Shown: positions 1 to 12,600 of the stretch, one piece after another
Layout of the letters: every line of letters begins with the position of its first letter
Numbering within the stretch: the stretch's first letter is position 1
Origin: Amyloporia xantha
Lineage: Eukaryota; Basidiomycota; Agaricomycetes; Polyporales; Adustoporiaceae
NCBI GenBank assembly: GCA_036971615.1
Contig: JAYKKR010000031.1
Span: forward strand, 310,001 to 374,000
Direction of reading: 5' to 3'
DNA length: 64,000 nt
Notes under the pieces: model-generated
Seen by the model: only the letters and a program-made list of their open reading frames with translations
The model's database searches: none
Told to the model about the DNA's origin: nothing
Position numbers and translations under genes: made by a program

Positions 1-846
1 AAAGTGGGTGAAATACATAATGGTTCCATTTGAATGGCAAGATTGACTTGATAAGTAAATGTTGTAATGACATTAGAAAGGTTTGTATGTGGTTAGTGTG
101 GAAAATCACTTTTATATTCCATCAGATTAAACTTATTTACTTCATTAGGAAAAGTTGTAATGTTTGTATTGGAATTCTCAATACTTACTGAGATATGGCT
201 GTTGTAAGATTTGGTTGATAAGTAGTATTGTTATAGCCTGAGCAGGTTTGCATTGCAGTCAGAGTGAATATGTATGATCTCAAAAGCAAGTTTGTATGGT
301 CAAGAGGAAGCTGATGTAATCATTAGGATGACTTTGTACTCTCATTAGAGTGAGTGTGTAATGTCATTACAAAATAGATAGCAGGCTCATTTGATAGAGA
401 GTGTTCACTTTGTAAGTACATGTTCTAATGACACTACAAGAGTTTCTAATGGGTTAGGGTCAAAATCACTTTTACACTCCATCAGACAGAACTCACTTAA
501 TTCATTAGGAAATGTTGTAATGTTTGTATTGAGATTCTCAATATTCACTGACATACACCTGTATCAAGATCCAGTTTCAATTTTTGTAATATCTTTGCAG
601 TCTGTTTCTATGCCTGTTGCCATGTGCTTGTAAAGTGAATATAGTAGGTTGGTACACTTATTGGGATTAGTTTTCACAGTCATCAGATTGTCCATTTGTA
701 GAGTCAATATCTGAAGAGTAATCAGAGGCAAGTGATCCAATTGTAATGAAAATCTTATATTATTGAACCTTGTGGGGCAATCATGGAAGACAGCACTTCA
801 AAATGCTCAGGAATTGTCCTGCCATTTATTGGCCCGCTCCCACCAA
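1..846 (+). mobile_element. Non-coding 3.75-kb element, copy C (3' end only)
   Basis: This is nearly identical, in the same direction, to bases 12601-13441 (the 3' end of copy A), and is repeated inverted at about 1463-2300 (copy B). The element ends in CCCACCAA followed by the dinucleotide GT, as copy A does. Beyond that point the sequence changes to retrotransposon integrase. Its 5' part lies outside the window. Short open frames inside it, such as 391-633, are not conserved between copies and look non-coding. Confidence 0.85.
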
Positions 847-1462
847 GTGCCCTGCACTAACCGAGTCATGATGTGACAAAATAATTTTTCCAATAAGCTT
901 TTTGTCCGTTGGAATAACCAGCTTCCCCTTCCTGTAGATCAGATCGTCCTCGATCGATAAGAAATCATCATGATTGACTTTATTAATTAAATCGGTGGGA
1001 TAGCTGATATGTTTGACATCATCGATGATATCATTGGATCCAGCCACCGTCAATGGTCTAAACCATTCCTTTTTGAGCACCACCACATCCTCAAGATGAT
1101 TATCTCCAATGTCCAAATCGGGGCAACACGATAAGGGATCTGCTTGCGTCATTAATGAACCCGGTTGATGGATTAATGTGAAATGATAATTTTGGAGTTC
1201 CATGACCCAACATGCCTGTCTAGGGTTGATACACTGTGGTTTCCGGAAAAACTTGAGGTTTTTATGATTCGAGTGGATTTCAAAAGGAATTGCTGATCCC
1301 ATAAGAAAATGTCACCATTCTTGTAGCGAGTCCATTACAGCTAAAAGTTCTCTATTGTAAATTTCATAATTACGCTCAGCCGGTGTTAAAGAACGTGATA
1401 AAAATGCTATAGTATGCCAATGATCATCCTGTTTCTGAGATAAAGTGGCACCAATAGCAAAC
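847..1462 (-). pseudogene. Retrotransposon RNase H C-part and integrase zinc-binding start (fragment)
   Basis: The minus-strand translation begins with FAIGATLSQ, typical of the gypsy RNase H domain. It continues through a segment like the family's DHKNL..F..P..LN.RQ.RW stretch and the HQPGS..QADPLS linker to an integrase zinc-binding start ending near HDSVSAGH. An in-frame TGA at 1312-1314 breaks the frame between the two RNase H halves; an original Arg codon CGA is a likely source. Copy B cuts the upstream side and copy C the downstream side, so no integrase catalytic core is present here. Confidence 0.85.
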
Positions 1463-2329
1463 TTGGTGGGAGCGGGCCAATAAATGGCAGGACAATTCCT
1501 GAGCATTTTGAAGTGCTGTCTTCCATTATTGCCCCACAAGGTTCAATAATATAAAATTTTCATTACAATTGGATCACTTGCCTCTGATTATTCTTCAGAC
1601 ATTGACTCTACAAACTTATAGAGACAATCTGATGGCTGTGAAAACTAATCCCAATAAGTGTATCAATCTACTATATTAACTTTGCAAGCACATGGCAACA
1701 GTCATAAAAACAGACTGCAAAGATATTACAAAAATTGATACTAGGTGTATGTCAGTGAATATTGAGAATCTCAATACAAACATGACAGCATTTTCCAATG
1801 AAATAAGTGAGTTCTGTCTGATGGAGTGTAAAAGTGATTTTTTATCCTGACCCATTAGAAACTCTTGTAGTGTCATTAGAACATGTACTTACAAAGTGAA
1901 CACTCTCTATCAAATGAGCCTGCTATCTATTTTGTAATGACATTACACACTCACTCTAATGAGAGTACAAAGTCATCCTAATGATTACATCAGCTTCCTC
2001 TTGACCATACAAACTTGCTTTTGAGATCATACATATTCACTCTGACTGCAATGCAAACCTGCTCAGGCTATAACAATACTACTTATCAACCAAATCTTAC
2101 AACAGCCATATCTCAGTAAGTATTGAGAATTCCAATACAAACATTACAACTTTTCCTAATGAAGTAAATAAGTTTAATCTGATGGAATATAAAAGTGATT
2201 TTCCACACTAACCACATACAAACCTTTCTAATGTCATTACAACATTTACTTATCAAGTCAATCTTGCCTTTCAAATGGGACCATTATGTATTTCACCCAT
2301 TTTGTAATGTCATTACAAATTTGCTCTAA

Positions 2330-2600
2330 TGATCACATAAAGTTGCTCTAAGGGCACTACAAACTCACTCTAATCATCATACAGACTCATCCTACTAACC
2401 ATATAAACTTACTCTAATCATCATTCAAATGTATTGTATTGACCCTACAAAGTCACCATAAGTATCATACAAACCTACACTAATCACCATTCAAACTGGC
2501 TCTAATGATTATATAAAGTTACTCTAGTATCACTACAAGCTCACCCTAATCACCATACAGAGTTGCTCTAATCACCATAGAATCATATTGTATTGACTAT
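2330..2600 (-). repeat. Degenerate short repeats of TTGTATGRTNATTAGAGTRA type (copy B, distal block)
   Basis: The motif for 'attagag..agtttgtatg' recurs about every 20-30 bases, seen here as its complement ('catacaaactnactctaat'). The same block lies in copy A at about 12300-12560. The spacing is irregular and each unit has drifted. It is an internal motif array of the element, not a microsatellite. Confidence 0.75.
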
Positions 2601-3441
2601 ACTGACGTGCGAAAGAGTGACTATATAAAAATAATCACAATTTCCTGAGATAACTGGTCCTGATCCAAGACGGGTAGTTTCTCAGTTGTTCTTGTAGAAT
2701 ATTAGAATATGTTTGTTGTTTTGAATGGTTTTGAGTGACTTTAATCAAAAAGTCAAAGCAATGATAAATGTGGACAAGCCTTCTTGACTTTCACACAGTA
2801 GATCACACTTTAGGGAGTAACAGTAGCTTTATTCAGCTGTACAAACTTATGTACCTAGGCTGAATCTTAGAGCAGAGTGACCTCAAGGTCTAAGGTCAAG
2901 AGGTGATCTCAGAGGGGGAAAAAAATGAGATGCTCTCTGCTCTGAAGTGGGCCTTTATATACTAAAAAGTGTGGGAATTTTTAGACAATAGAAAATCTCT
3001 AACAATAAAGTAGAGTACAATAGGATTTACTAATTTTGGACTTCAATGAGCTACTGAAATCCTTTAGTACATCTCAAAATATTGAAACAATGGAAAATAA
3101 AAGATATTGTAGTACATATATGGTAGCTATATAATAGACCATATGTCATTCCAAATTCTCTCCTCAATAGGCTTTTATCCTTCATTGTCCTAGGATTCTT
3201 TTGTTCTAGTTGCCTAACTAGGGGAGTAATAGCCAAGGTGTCCCATTGTTATGCTGTATTTGGAAGTACACCGGACTTGAGACAATTGAGAGTGACTTCC
3301 AAGCTGTCGGATCCAAGTTTGCTACCTGATTTGGAAGGCATATATAATTTGATATAAGAATTACAAGTAAGGAATGTATTAGACTTTGTGTCCAGTCACC
3401 TTAGATGGCTCCGCTAATATTAATGACGGGTAACTTCTGTT

Positions 3442-6296
3442 CATCAGGAAAAACCATATTAGTCCCAGGCTGCTCTAAGAGCATCCAAGAGCATCCTAGA
3501 GACTTCAGAGTATTCAAAGTACTCAGAGTAGCCAGAGTGCTCTTAAACTTAGTTGACATGAGATTTTTTTCTCAGAGTAACCCAGAGTAACCTGAAAGAA
3601 GCCTGAGAGTGCTCTTAGATGACCCTATGTAGTCTTTTTTCAACTCTCACATCTCATTATAGTTTGTATCAGAGCACTCTCAAGGTTACAGTATTTATAA
3701 TAGAACATAGCAGTATATTCACAAATAATATACACACAAAAGATAATCTAATACTAGCAGCCATAATAATTACATACAATGAAATAGCTCAAGACAGAAA
3801 TGTCCATATCACCAAACTAATGTTGTTACTCAGTATACAGTAATATAAAATGCAAAGCTGAAAGACGTACACAAGATCTATAAAATATTCTGTAGTGTGG
3901 CCAAAATATATGAGAATCTAAGAGACGAATTCAGATAAAGTCCAATTAGCTGAAGAAGCAAGACAAAGTACTCACATAAATCGTCTTGTCACAGTAAACT
4001 GAAGCCGAATGGCATAGGTGATAATACTCTAAGAATTTACAAAGAGTCAACAAAGGGATGGAGATAGAAGTGAATGACTTACACGATATGGACATAATCA
4101 AAATTACAGTTCATCTTGTGGCAAGCATCTATAGATACAATTCTTTAGTTTGGCTTAGAAATGGAGGAGGAAAATAACGACTTACATGTCAGAGATATTC
4201 TCATCAAAACCTCAGACAGCCACTCACCATTCATCACAACTCCTCAGAAGGGACGAGATGATTTATGCAACTAAGTGCACGCCATCTGTCATATATAATG
4301 GACACGTCAACTGGCAAGAATGTCAGAGATAGACTTACCTTACTTTTTGATTGTATGATGACAGCCAAGAGCCAGCTTTCAATGTCGGAGATTTGGATTG
4401 TGATTAGAGATAGAAACAGTGTCAGTTATTCATAGATACAGATGAGAATAAAAAGAAGATATAGACTTACCTGTGGCCGCAATAAGCAGTGACTCATATG
4501 CCCTGCCAGCACATCGTCATACCTGAGGAAGAACCAGTGAGAGAGACAGCAACAGATTACTAGAAGTCACCAAATATAGGCCAGAGATGAGAAGAATACC
4601 ATGAGTGAACAGAAACAAGCAGAAATGTGAAGTGGCATGAAAGAAGATGAAGCAAGGTGGGTGTTGAGGAAGAAGAGAAAGAACGACCATGAGTGCCTAA
4701 TTTGGGTGTCAGTCTGTCGCGTCAAACTGACACCTGTTCTGGGAACCCTGGATTAGGGTCAGCAGGGACTTAGACGTATTTGCACTTCTCCTCAGCAATT
4801 CTTTCTTGCTGCTACCTTCCTATATCTATGCTCTTTGCTGTCTTGGATCTCACAAACTGTTGACTAGGGACTCTGACTCAGTATCTATGGCTTTTGGGCA
4901 TCTCTTTTCCACTGGAACTTCAGTGAGCACAGACGGTTGCTCTGTGCCTGCTCTGCACTATATAGGAATTTCTGTGAGTAATCCTTCTCTCTTTCTTATT
5001 TCCTATTCTTGGAGAATAGTCTCAGGACTGTCTAAGCATGCTGGGTGGAGTTTGGAAGGAGATTTGGAGGGGTTGGAGGGTTGGAGATGGAATGGGCGCT
5101 TTTTTGAGGTTTTGATCAGAGGATAACTGGGGATCCATTGTGAGTTATCATTTCGCTTTTATACCATTCTATTCGCATTGTCAAGCCCTTCCAGACGAGC
5201 CCTTGCTCATCCAAATCCGTCCACTACTTTGTCTTCTATTGCTGTTTTTCATCAAAAACTTCGTCTTGTCCATATCTCAGGAACCCATGGATGGTTTCCT
5301 TTGATTGTTGGATAGAATGAAAGCCCTAATCGCAGGCTTTCAGATGATATATACATTTGTGGGTCTACATCCAGTGGTGTCTGTTCTATGGTTGCATGTT
5401 GAACGACCTCCTCCTCATTCTCCTATTCCTCACATACACCTTTTCTATCCCTTCCTGTACTAACTCATTACATTTTTCAACTATCTGACACTCCTTTATT
5501 TCCCTATTCATTTAGCTGCAGCCTCTTTCCTTGGCCAGAGGCTGTATTTTCAATACTGTGAGACGTCTTATCCCATTTCACCTCAGACCTTTGATCTCTG
5601 ACTTTTGACTGTCCACTGTCAGTGGAAGGAAGTATTGGTGGATGCTTGGAGTATAAATGAGAGGAGGGATGAATGTGTGCAGAAGCACAGAGGTGAGTAC
5701 ACATATTATGCCCCTACTTCTATTCACTTCTAATACAAGTACACTCTTTTCAAGTTTATACTACTCAGTACCTGTATCATCCTTCTTTCTCTCTCCATTA
5801 TATTCCTGCTATTCAATAGCCTTTTGTGCTTATTCTGTATAAATTTATATGTCCCATATTCAATATTTCCATTTTTATTAGTACAGCAGCTCACCTTCAC
5901 ATGTATTTAAGCTAAATAATCTTAATATAACACAGAAAGTGAAGAGAATGATAGTGAATATAGGATACTATAGTTATTTTATAGCCAGTGGAAAATGTAG
6001 CTCAAATAATGCATATTAGAGATGCCAGCAATTTATTATACAAGCCAGTGAGAATACAGTCTATTTACATATTATACTGTTCAGAATAATGTATTGTAGC
6101 TTTAGAAATATACTACAGTTTCCCAAAGAAACAAAAGCTAGCCTAGGATGCTCTGAGAAATTTAAAATATCTCAGAGCAACTCAGAGCAACTCAGGTCAA
6201 CCTGAGATGCTCTGAGATAACCTGAGTTACTCTGAGAAAACTCATATATCTCAGAGCACCCTAGGTTACCCCAGAGAAAAAGTGTTTTTCCTGATG
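3442..6296 (+). mobile_element. DNA transposon-like element 1, CATCAGG ends, 2-bp TT duplication (non-autonomous)
   Basis: The ends are exact 13-bp inverted repeats, CATCAGGAAAAAC at 3442 and GTTTTTCCTGATG ending at 6296. The site is flanked by TT on both sides (3440-3441, 6297-6298). Copy A keeps the empty site near 11466-11480, which proves an insertion. Both subterminal regions are packed with short motifs around CTCAGAG, GCTCT and GCATCC, a pattern known from CACTA-type transposase binding arrays. The longest open frame (4806-5126, 106 codons) resembles no transposase I know. The superfamily is undecided; CACTA-like or a fungal-specific group are both possible. Confidence 0.85.
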
Positions 6297-6484
6297 TTGC
6301 TCTTCTTCATCCAATTCAACCGTCTCTTGAGATACTCCAGTGCACCATAAATCCATCTCCAATTCTTCCACTCACGACCTCCTTTCCTTCTTGATAATGC
6401 GCCTGGGAGATGTATTAGTCCATGTTTGACTGGTGGATTATTTCCTCAACTCCAACCCAGCACGGCTCATGAGTTGTTTTATTA

Positions 6485-6960
6485 AACAACATGCGTGCAG
6501 GTCAATACAAGTCATTCTAATGACCATATGAACTCACTATAATTACCATACAAACTTACTCTAATCAACATACAAACTTACTCTAATCCCCATACAAAGT
6601 GATTGTAATGACCATACAAACTCACTCTAATGACCATACAAACTTAATCTAATCTGCATACAACATCACTCAAATCACCATACAACTTACTCTAATGACC
6701 ATACAAACTTGAAGTTACTCTACTCTCCACAGAAAGTCGCTCTAATGGCTAATGGCTCTACAAACTAAGTCTAATTATCATACAAACTCCCCTAGAAACA
6801 CATTGTATTGACATTACCAACTTGCTCTAATCACCATACAAATCTACTCTAATGATCATACAAACTCACTACAATTATCATACAAACCTAGTTCAATCAG
6901 CATACAATGTTGCACTGATCACCATTCAAGTCATTCTAGGGGTCATACAAACCTGCTCTA
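6485..6960 (-). repeat. Degenerate short repeats of TTGTATGRTNATTAGAGTRA type (copy B, proximal block)
   Basis: This is a dense run of 'catacaaactnactctaat' units, the mirror of the block at about 10800-11265 in copy A. Many units contain CTAAT or CATTAGAG cores. It may be a protein-binding array of the element, but no function can be read from the sequence. Confidence 0.75.
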
Positions 6961-7926
6961 AATACAGCATAAAGCTCTCTAAGGTCCTTACAAACATGCT
7001 CCAATGATATCCATATAGCAGGCTTACAATGAAGTCTATAAAGAACAGATAAAGCCGTGTTTACAGGCTTGCGCTTGGAGCACATTTTTGGGCGCCTAAA
7101 AAGTGGCTGACACTGAAAGGCAATGATCATTGAATAGCAGATTTGTTATGGCCTCAAATCTTTAGGAATTTGAATGGGAGATGGATACACCATAGTCCAA
7201 GGTCTGTACCAATTTTCAGCCAATTTAATTAAGAATTGAAGCCACAGCAAAGTGTGCTTTTTTCCATTTCCAGCAATTCCTGTGGGCGTGTACGGCACAT
7301 AGGGCGATCCACTGGAAGGGATCACCCTATGCGCACTTAGAATTTTCGCACTTTGGGGTCATGTGACCGCTTTGTCTGCTCTTGGGAGGCTTATTCTGGG
7401 CTCATTCTGGGCTCATAAAAGGTGCAAAAATCACCTAAAATAAGGTAATGTCTCTCTCCTTCATTTGGAATCCCTCTCTGACATTTTTCACATCTCACAT
7501 ACAGCCATATTTCCACATTTGGGCAAGTGTATATGGGGTCTATATGCTATAGATAAATAGTAACAAATCTCAAAAAATAGGAGACAGCCTTCTGACAGCC
7601 ATGGCTGCCCCCTGATGTAAGCATTTCCTTATATGGCAATATTTGAATGTGGTCAATCCAACTGTATACCCACTTCAAAGGCCAGTAGGCCGCTGATCTG
7701 TCACATGTCCAAGGATAAGCACACATGATTAGACACATGATCTAATCATGTGACATACCATACAAGGACATAGATAAGATATGGGCTGGATCTTATCTCA
7801 TCAATGTTGGGGGTTGTTTGTACAAGTTGTGTCGTGCTGGCAGTTTTGTATTGAGCTTTGTAATGGGTAACAAACTTTTGTATTGAGACTACAAGGGACC
7901 TTACAACAGCGGTAACAAAAGCCTGA

Positions 7927-7942
7927 CCCTAACCCTAACCCC
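7927..7942 (-). repeat. Telomere-like CCCTAA repeats inside copy B
   Basis: CCCTAACCCTAACCCC appears about 125 bases from the 5' terminus of copy B; the same block is at 9817-9832 in copy A. TTAGGG is the usual fungal telomere unit, but with only two and a half units chance is a fair explanation. Confidence 0.5.
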
Positions 7943-8066
7943 AGTATCTTGGGCGCTTACAATACAAATTTTGTATCAAATTGGGTTCCCACGCTTAGGG
8001 CACAAAAGTTGGTGTTGCAACTTTTGCTCACCAGAGAAACACTTCCTTTGTACCTCAGGAATCGTA

Positions 8067-9690
8067 ATTTGGAAGTGTCACATTCTACTTTAAATAGACT
8101 GTCATCAAGAGGTACTGCTAAAATAGGTGCACTGGTAATAGTGTCCTTTAATAACTGAAAAGCAGTTTGCTGCTCGTCAGCCCAAATAAATTCTACATTA
8201 CCAGTCAGCTGGTTTAATGGTTTAGCTATTTTAGAAAAGTCTTTAATAAATCTATGATAAAAGTTTGCAAAACCCAAAAACTGCTGAAGTTCATTTTTTG
8301 ATTTAGGTGCTGGCCACTCTGTAACACCCTTGACTTTTCCTGGATCCATGCAAATTGAACCGTGTGAAATGATGTGCCCCAAATACTTGGTTTCTGATGC
8401 TTCAAATTCGCATTTTTCTGGTTTGCACGTGAGCTTGTGCTGTTGCAGGAGTGTCAACACCTATTTTACTATTTTCTTGTGATCTTCAAGATCTTCTGAA
8501 AATATAAGAATATCGTCCAAATAAACAATGACCTTTCCTTCCAGGATTAAGTTATGAAATATATTGTTCATCATCATTTGGAAAGTCGCAGGACTATTTG
8601 TTAGGCCAAAGAACATGACCAGTGGTTCGTATAGTCCGCAATTTGTGATAAACACTGCCTTTTCTTTGTCTCCTTCTTTCATCTGAATATTATTATATCT
8701 CCAGCGAATATCCAATTTAGAGAAATATTTGGTGTTTTTCATTTGGTTTAACAAGTCCGCAATTAATGGTAATGGGTATCGATTTTTCTTCGTCATTTCA
8801 TTTAATTTACAGTAATCCTGTACCGGTCATAACTTGCTGTCCTTTTTCTTGACAAAGAAGAAAGGTGCTCCCCAAGGGCTTTTTGATGGAAAAATGCGAC
8901 CTGTTTTATATTTTCCTGTAAAAACTCATCCAATGCTACTTGCTCATCATGGGTCATGGCATAGACTTTCCCGCAATAGGGTTTCACATCTGGGAGTAAC
9001 TCGATCACATGATCCCAGGGTTTCCTTTCCAGCAATAAATTAAATATGTCTTCTTCAAATACATCTTTAAACTCCCAATAATCTTTAGGAACAACTTCTT
9101 TGAAGAATTTTGTTTTATATTTTCCTTCCGCAATAGCAATGTCTGTATCCATTGCACAAATAATTTCCTCCCTCTCCTCCAGCGTGCGTAAATAGGCATT
9201 AGAGTCCATCATAAATACATGATCGTCATCAGTGACCATATTTGCCAGCATGGTTTGACACGTCGAAGGACAATGATTAAAAGTTACGGTTTTCTTCTTC
9301 CAATCAATAGAAGGATTATGGAATTCCAGCCAATCGTGTCCAATATAAATATGAATTGCTGATGATAGAGTTGTGATAAGGAATTGTGACTTTTCCCTGT
9401 GTTGCCCTACAGCCATAGATACTGTGGTATAATGGGTAATAGCACCGCCTGCGTTATGCGTCCCATCTGCGTTATATACCGAAATAGGCTTATTGAAAAC
9501 CACCTGTTCAAGTCCATGTTTAATGGCAAAGTCCTGGCTAATACAACATCTAGTGCTACCAGAATCAATAAGTGCTAATATATCGACTAATTTACCCGAT
9601 TCAGGAACTTCAATAGTTACAGGGATAGTTAATTGTCTACCATGACCTTGACCTTTAACTACTATATTATTACCACGCAAAACAGTGTCG
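8067..9690 (-). pseudogene. Retrotransposon aspartic protease and reverse transcriptase (degenerate fragment)
   Basis: The minus-strand frame 9788-8802 contains the protease active-site motif LIDSGST and the typical GHDWLEFHNPSIDW segment downstream. The RT follows in shorter frames: 8796-8461 holds the palm with SKLDIR and the catalytic YLDD box in VIVYLDDILIFSED, and 8460 onward holds the thumb (LGFANFYHRFI, PLNQLT). A frameshift near 8880-8910 separates protease from RT. An in-frame TAG at 8461-8463 lies after the YLDD exon of the domain. Copy A bounds it upstream and copy B downstream. It is Ty3/gypsy by motif order and clearly inactive. Confidence 0.9.
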
Positions 9691-10799
9691 GTTACGATTC
9701 CTGAGGTACAAAGGAAGTGTTTCTCTGGTGAGCAAAAGTTGCAACACCAACTTTTGTGCCCTAAGCGTGGGAACCCAATTTGATACAAAATTTGTATTGT
9801 AAGCGCCCAAGATACTGGGGTTAGGGTTAGGGTCAGGCTTTTGTTACCGCTGTTGTAAGGTCCCTTGTAGTCTCAATACAAAAGTTTGTTACCCATTACA
9901 AAGCTCAATACAAAACTGCCAGCACGACACAACTTGTACAAACAACCCCCAACATTGATGAGATAAGATCCAGCCCATATCTTATCTATGTCCTTGTATG
10001 GTATGTCACATGATTAGATCATGTGTCTAATCATGTGTGCTTATCCTTGGACATGTGACAGATCAGCGGCCTACTGGCCTTTGAAGTGGGTATACAGTTG
10101 GATTGACCACATTCAAATATTGCCATATAAGGAAATGCTTACATCAGGGGGCAGCCATGGCTGTCAGAAGGCTGTCTCCTATTTTTTGAGATTTGTTACT
10201 ATTTATCTATAGCATATAGACCCCATATACACTTGCCCAAATGTGGAAATATGGCTGTATGTGAGATGTGAAAAATGTCAGAGAGGGATTCCAAATGAAG
10301 GAGAGAGACATTACCTTATTTTAGGTGATTTTTGCACCTTTTATGAGCCCAGAATGAGCCCAGAATAAGCCTCCCAAGAGCAGACAAAGCGGTCACATGA
10401 CCCCAAAGTGCGAAAATTCTAAGTGCGCATAGGGTGATCCCTTCCAGTGGATCGCCCTATGTGCCGTACACGCCCACAGGAATTGCTGGAAATGGAAAAA
10501 AGCACACTTTGCTGTGGCTTCAATTCTTAATTAAATTGGCTGAAAATTGGTACAGACCTTGGACTATGGTGTATCCATCTCCCATTCAAATTCCTAAAGA
10601 TTTGAGGCCATAACAAATCTGCTATTCAATGATCATTGCCTTTCCGAGTGTCAGCCACTTTTTAGGCGCCCAAAAATGTGCTCCAAGCGCAAGCCTGTAA
10701 ACACGGCTTTATCTGTTCTTTATAGACTTCATTGTAAGCCTGCTATATGGATATCATTGGAGCATGTTTGTAAGGACCTTAGAGAGCTTTATGCTGTAT

Positions 10800-11265
10800 T
10801 TAGAGCAGGTTTGTATGACCCCTAGAATGACTTGAATGGTGATCAGTGCAACATTGTATGCTGATTGAACTAGGTTTGTATGATAATTGTAGTGAGTTTG
10901 TATGATCATTAGAGTAGATTTGTATGGTGATTAGAGCAAGTTGGTAATGTCAATACAATGTGTTTCTAGGGGAGTTTGTATGATAATTAGACTTAGTTTG
11001 TAGAGCCATTAGCCATTAGAGCGACTTTCTGTGGAGAGTAGAGTAACTTCAAGTTTGTATGGTCATTAGAGTAAGTTGTATGGTGATTTGAGTGATGTTG
11101 TATGCAGATTAGATTAAGTTTGTATGGTCATTAGAGTGAGTTTGTATGGTCATTACAATCACTTTGTATGGGGATTAGAGTAAGTTTGTATGTTGATTAG
11201 AGTAAGTTTGTATGGTAATTATAGTGAGTTCATATGGTCATTAGAATGACTTGTATTGACCTGCA
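10800..11265 (+). repeat. ATTAGAG/TTGTATG motif array (copy A, proximal block)
   Basis: About twenty units such as 'gagtttgtatggtcattagagt' follow one another with a period of roughly 20-25 bases. They show drift and a few short gaps. The mirrored array in copy B is at about 6485-6960. Confidence 0.8.
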
Positions 11266-12299
11266 CGCATGTTGTTTAATAAAACAACTCATGAGCCGTG
11301 CTGGGTTGGAGTTGAGGAAATAATCCACCAGTCAAACATGGACTAATACATCTCCCAGGCGCATTATCAAGAAGGAAAGGAGGTCGTGAGTGGAAGAATT
11401 GGAGATGGATTTATGGTGCACTGGAGTATCTCAAGAGACGGTTGAATTGGATGAAGAAGAGCAACAGAAGTTACCCGTCATTAATATTAGCGGAGCCATC
11501 TAAGGTGACTGGACACAAAGTCTAATACATTCCTTACTTGTAATTCTTATATCAAATTATATATGCCTTCCAAATCAGGTAGCAAACTTGGATCCGACAG
11601 CTTGGAAGTCACTCTCAATTGTCTCAAGTCCGGTGTACTTCCAAATACAGCATAACAATGGGACACCTTGGCTATTACTCCCCTAGTTAGGCAACTAGAA
11701 CAAAAGAATCCTAGGACAATGAAGGATAAAAGCCTATTGAGGAGAGAATTTGGAATGACATATGGTCTATTATATAGCTACCATATATGTACTACAATAT
11801 CTTTTATTTTCCATTGTTTCAATATTTTGAGATGTACTAAAGGATTTCAGTAGCTCATTGAAGTCCAAAATTAGTAAATCCTATTGTACTCTACTTTATT
11901 GTTAGAGATTTTCTATTGTCTAAAAATTCCCACACTTTTTAGTATATAAAGGCCCACTTCAGAGCAGAGAGCATCTCATTTTTTTCCCCCTCTGAGATCA
12001 CCTCTTGACCTTAGACCTTGAGGTCACTCTGCTCTAAGATTCAGCCTAGGTACATAAGTTTGTACAGCTGAATAAAGCTACTGTTACTCCCTAAAGTGTG
12101 ATCTACTGTGTGAAAGTCAAGAAGGCTTGTCCACATTTATCATTGCTTTGACTTTTTGATTAAAGTCACTCAAAACCATTCAAAACAACAAACATATTCT
12201 AATATTCTACAAGAACAACTGAGAAACTACCCGTCTTGGATCAGGACCAGTTATCTCAGGAAATTGTGATTATTTTTATATAGTCACTCTTTCGCACGT

Positions 12300-12600
12300 C
12301 AGTATAGTCAATACAATATGATTCTATGGTGATTAGAGCAACTCTGTATGGTGATTAGGGTGAGCTTGTAGTGATACTAGAGTAACTTTATATAATCATT
12401 AGAGCCAGTTTGAATGGTGATTAGTGTAGGTTTGTATGATACTTATGGTGACTTTGTAGGGTCAATACAATACATTTGAATGATGATTAGAGTAAGTTTA
12501 TATGGTTAGTAGGATGAGTCTGTATGATGATTAGAGTGAGTTTGTAGTGCCCTTAGAGCAACTTTATGTGATCATTAGAGCAAATTTGTAATGACATTAC
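12300..12600 (+). repeat. ATTAGAG/TTGTATG motif array (copy A, distal block)
   Basis: Further units of the same motif lie on the far side of an AT-rich, non-repetitive 1-kb stretch. They continue more sparsely to about 13000. The mirrored array is at about 2330-2600 in copy B. Confidence 0.75.

Larger units (their letters stand above)
1463..8066 (-). mobile_element. Non-coding 3.75-kb element, copy B (inverted), carrying a nested transposon
   Basis: This is the reverse complement of copy A (9693-13441). Without the 2,857 bp of nested insertion at 3442-6298 it is 3,747 bp, against 3,749 bp for copy A. In element direction it starts TACGATTCCTGAGG at 8066 and ends CCCACCAA at 1463. Flanking dinucleotides on the + strand are AC (1461-1462) and AT (8067-8068), so a 2-bp target duplication with one transition is likely. 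No conserved coding frame was found. It interrupts the retrotransposon within the RT/RNase H junction region. Confidence 0.88.

Noticed and set aside
4806..5126. 106-codon frame inside element 1 as a possible transposase piece
   Set aside because: No acidic catalytic motif, zinc finger or similarity to known transposases; element 3 does not preserve the frame convincingly.
10021..10212. 63-codon open frame identical in copies A and B (also 7547-7738)
   Set aside because: Identity follows from the two copies being nearly identical throughout; there is no domain and composition looks non-coding.
10800..11265. CRISPR-like array (regular short repeats)
   Set aside because: Units have drifted, lack unique spacers of constant length, and lie in eukaryotic mobile DNA.
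11668..11853. 61-codon open frame repeated at 3051-3236
   Set aside because: Same reason: it is shared because the whole element is duplicated, and no start context or domain supports it.
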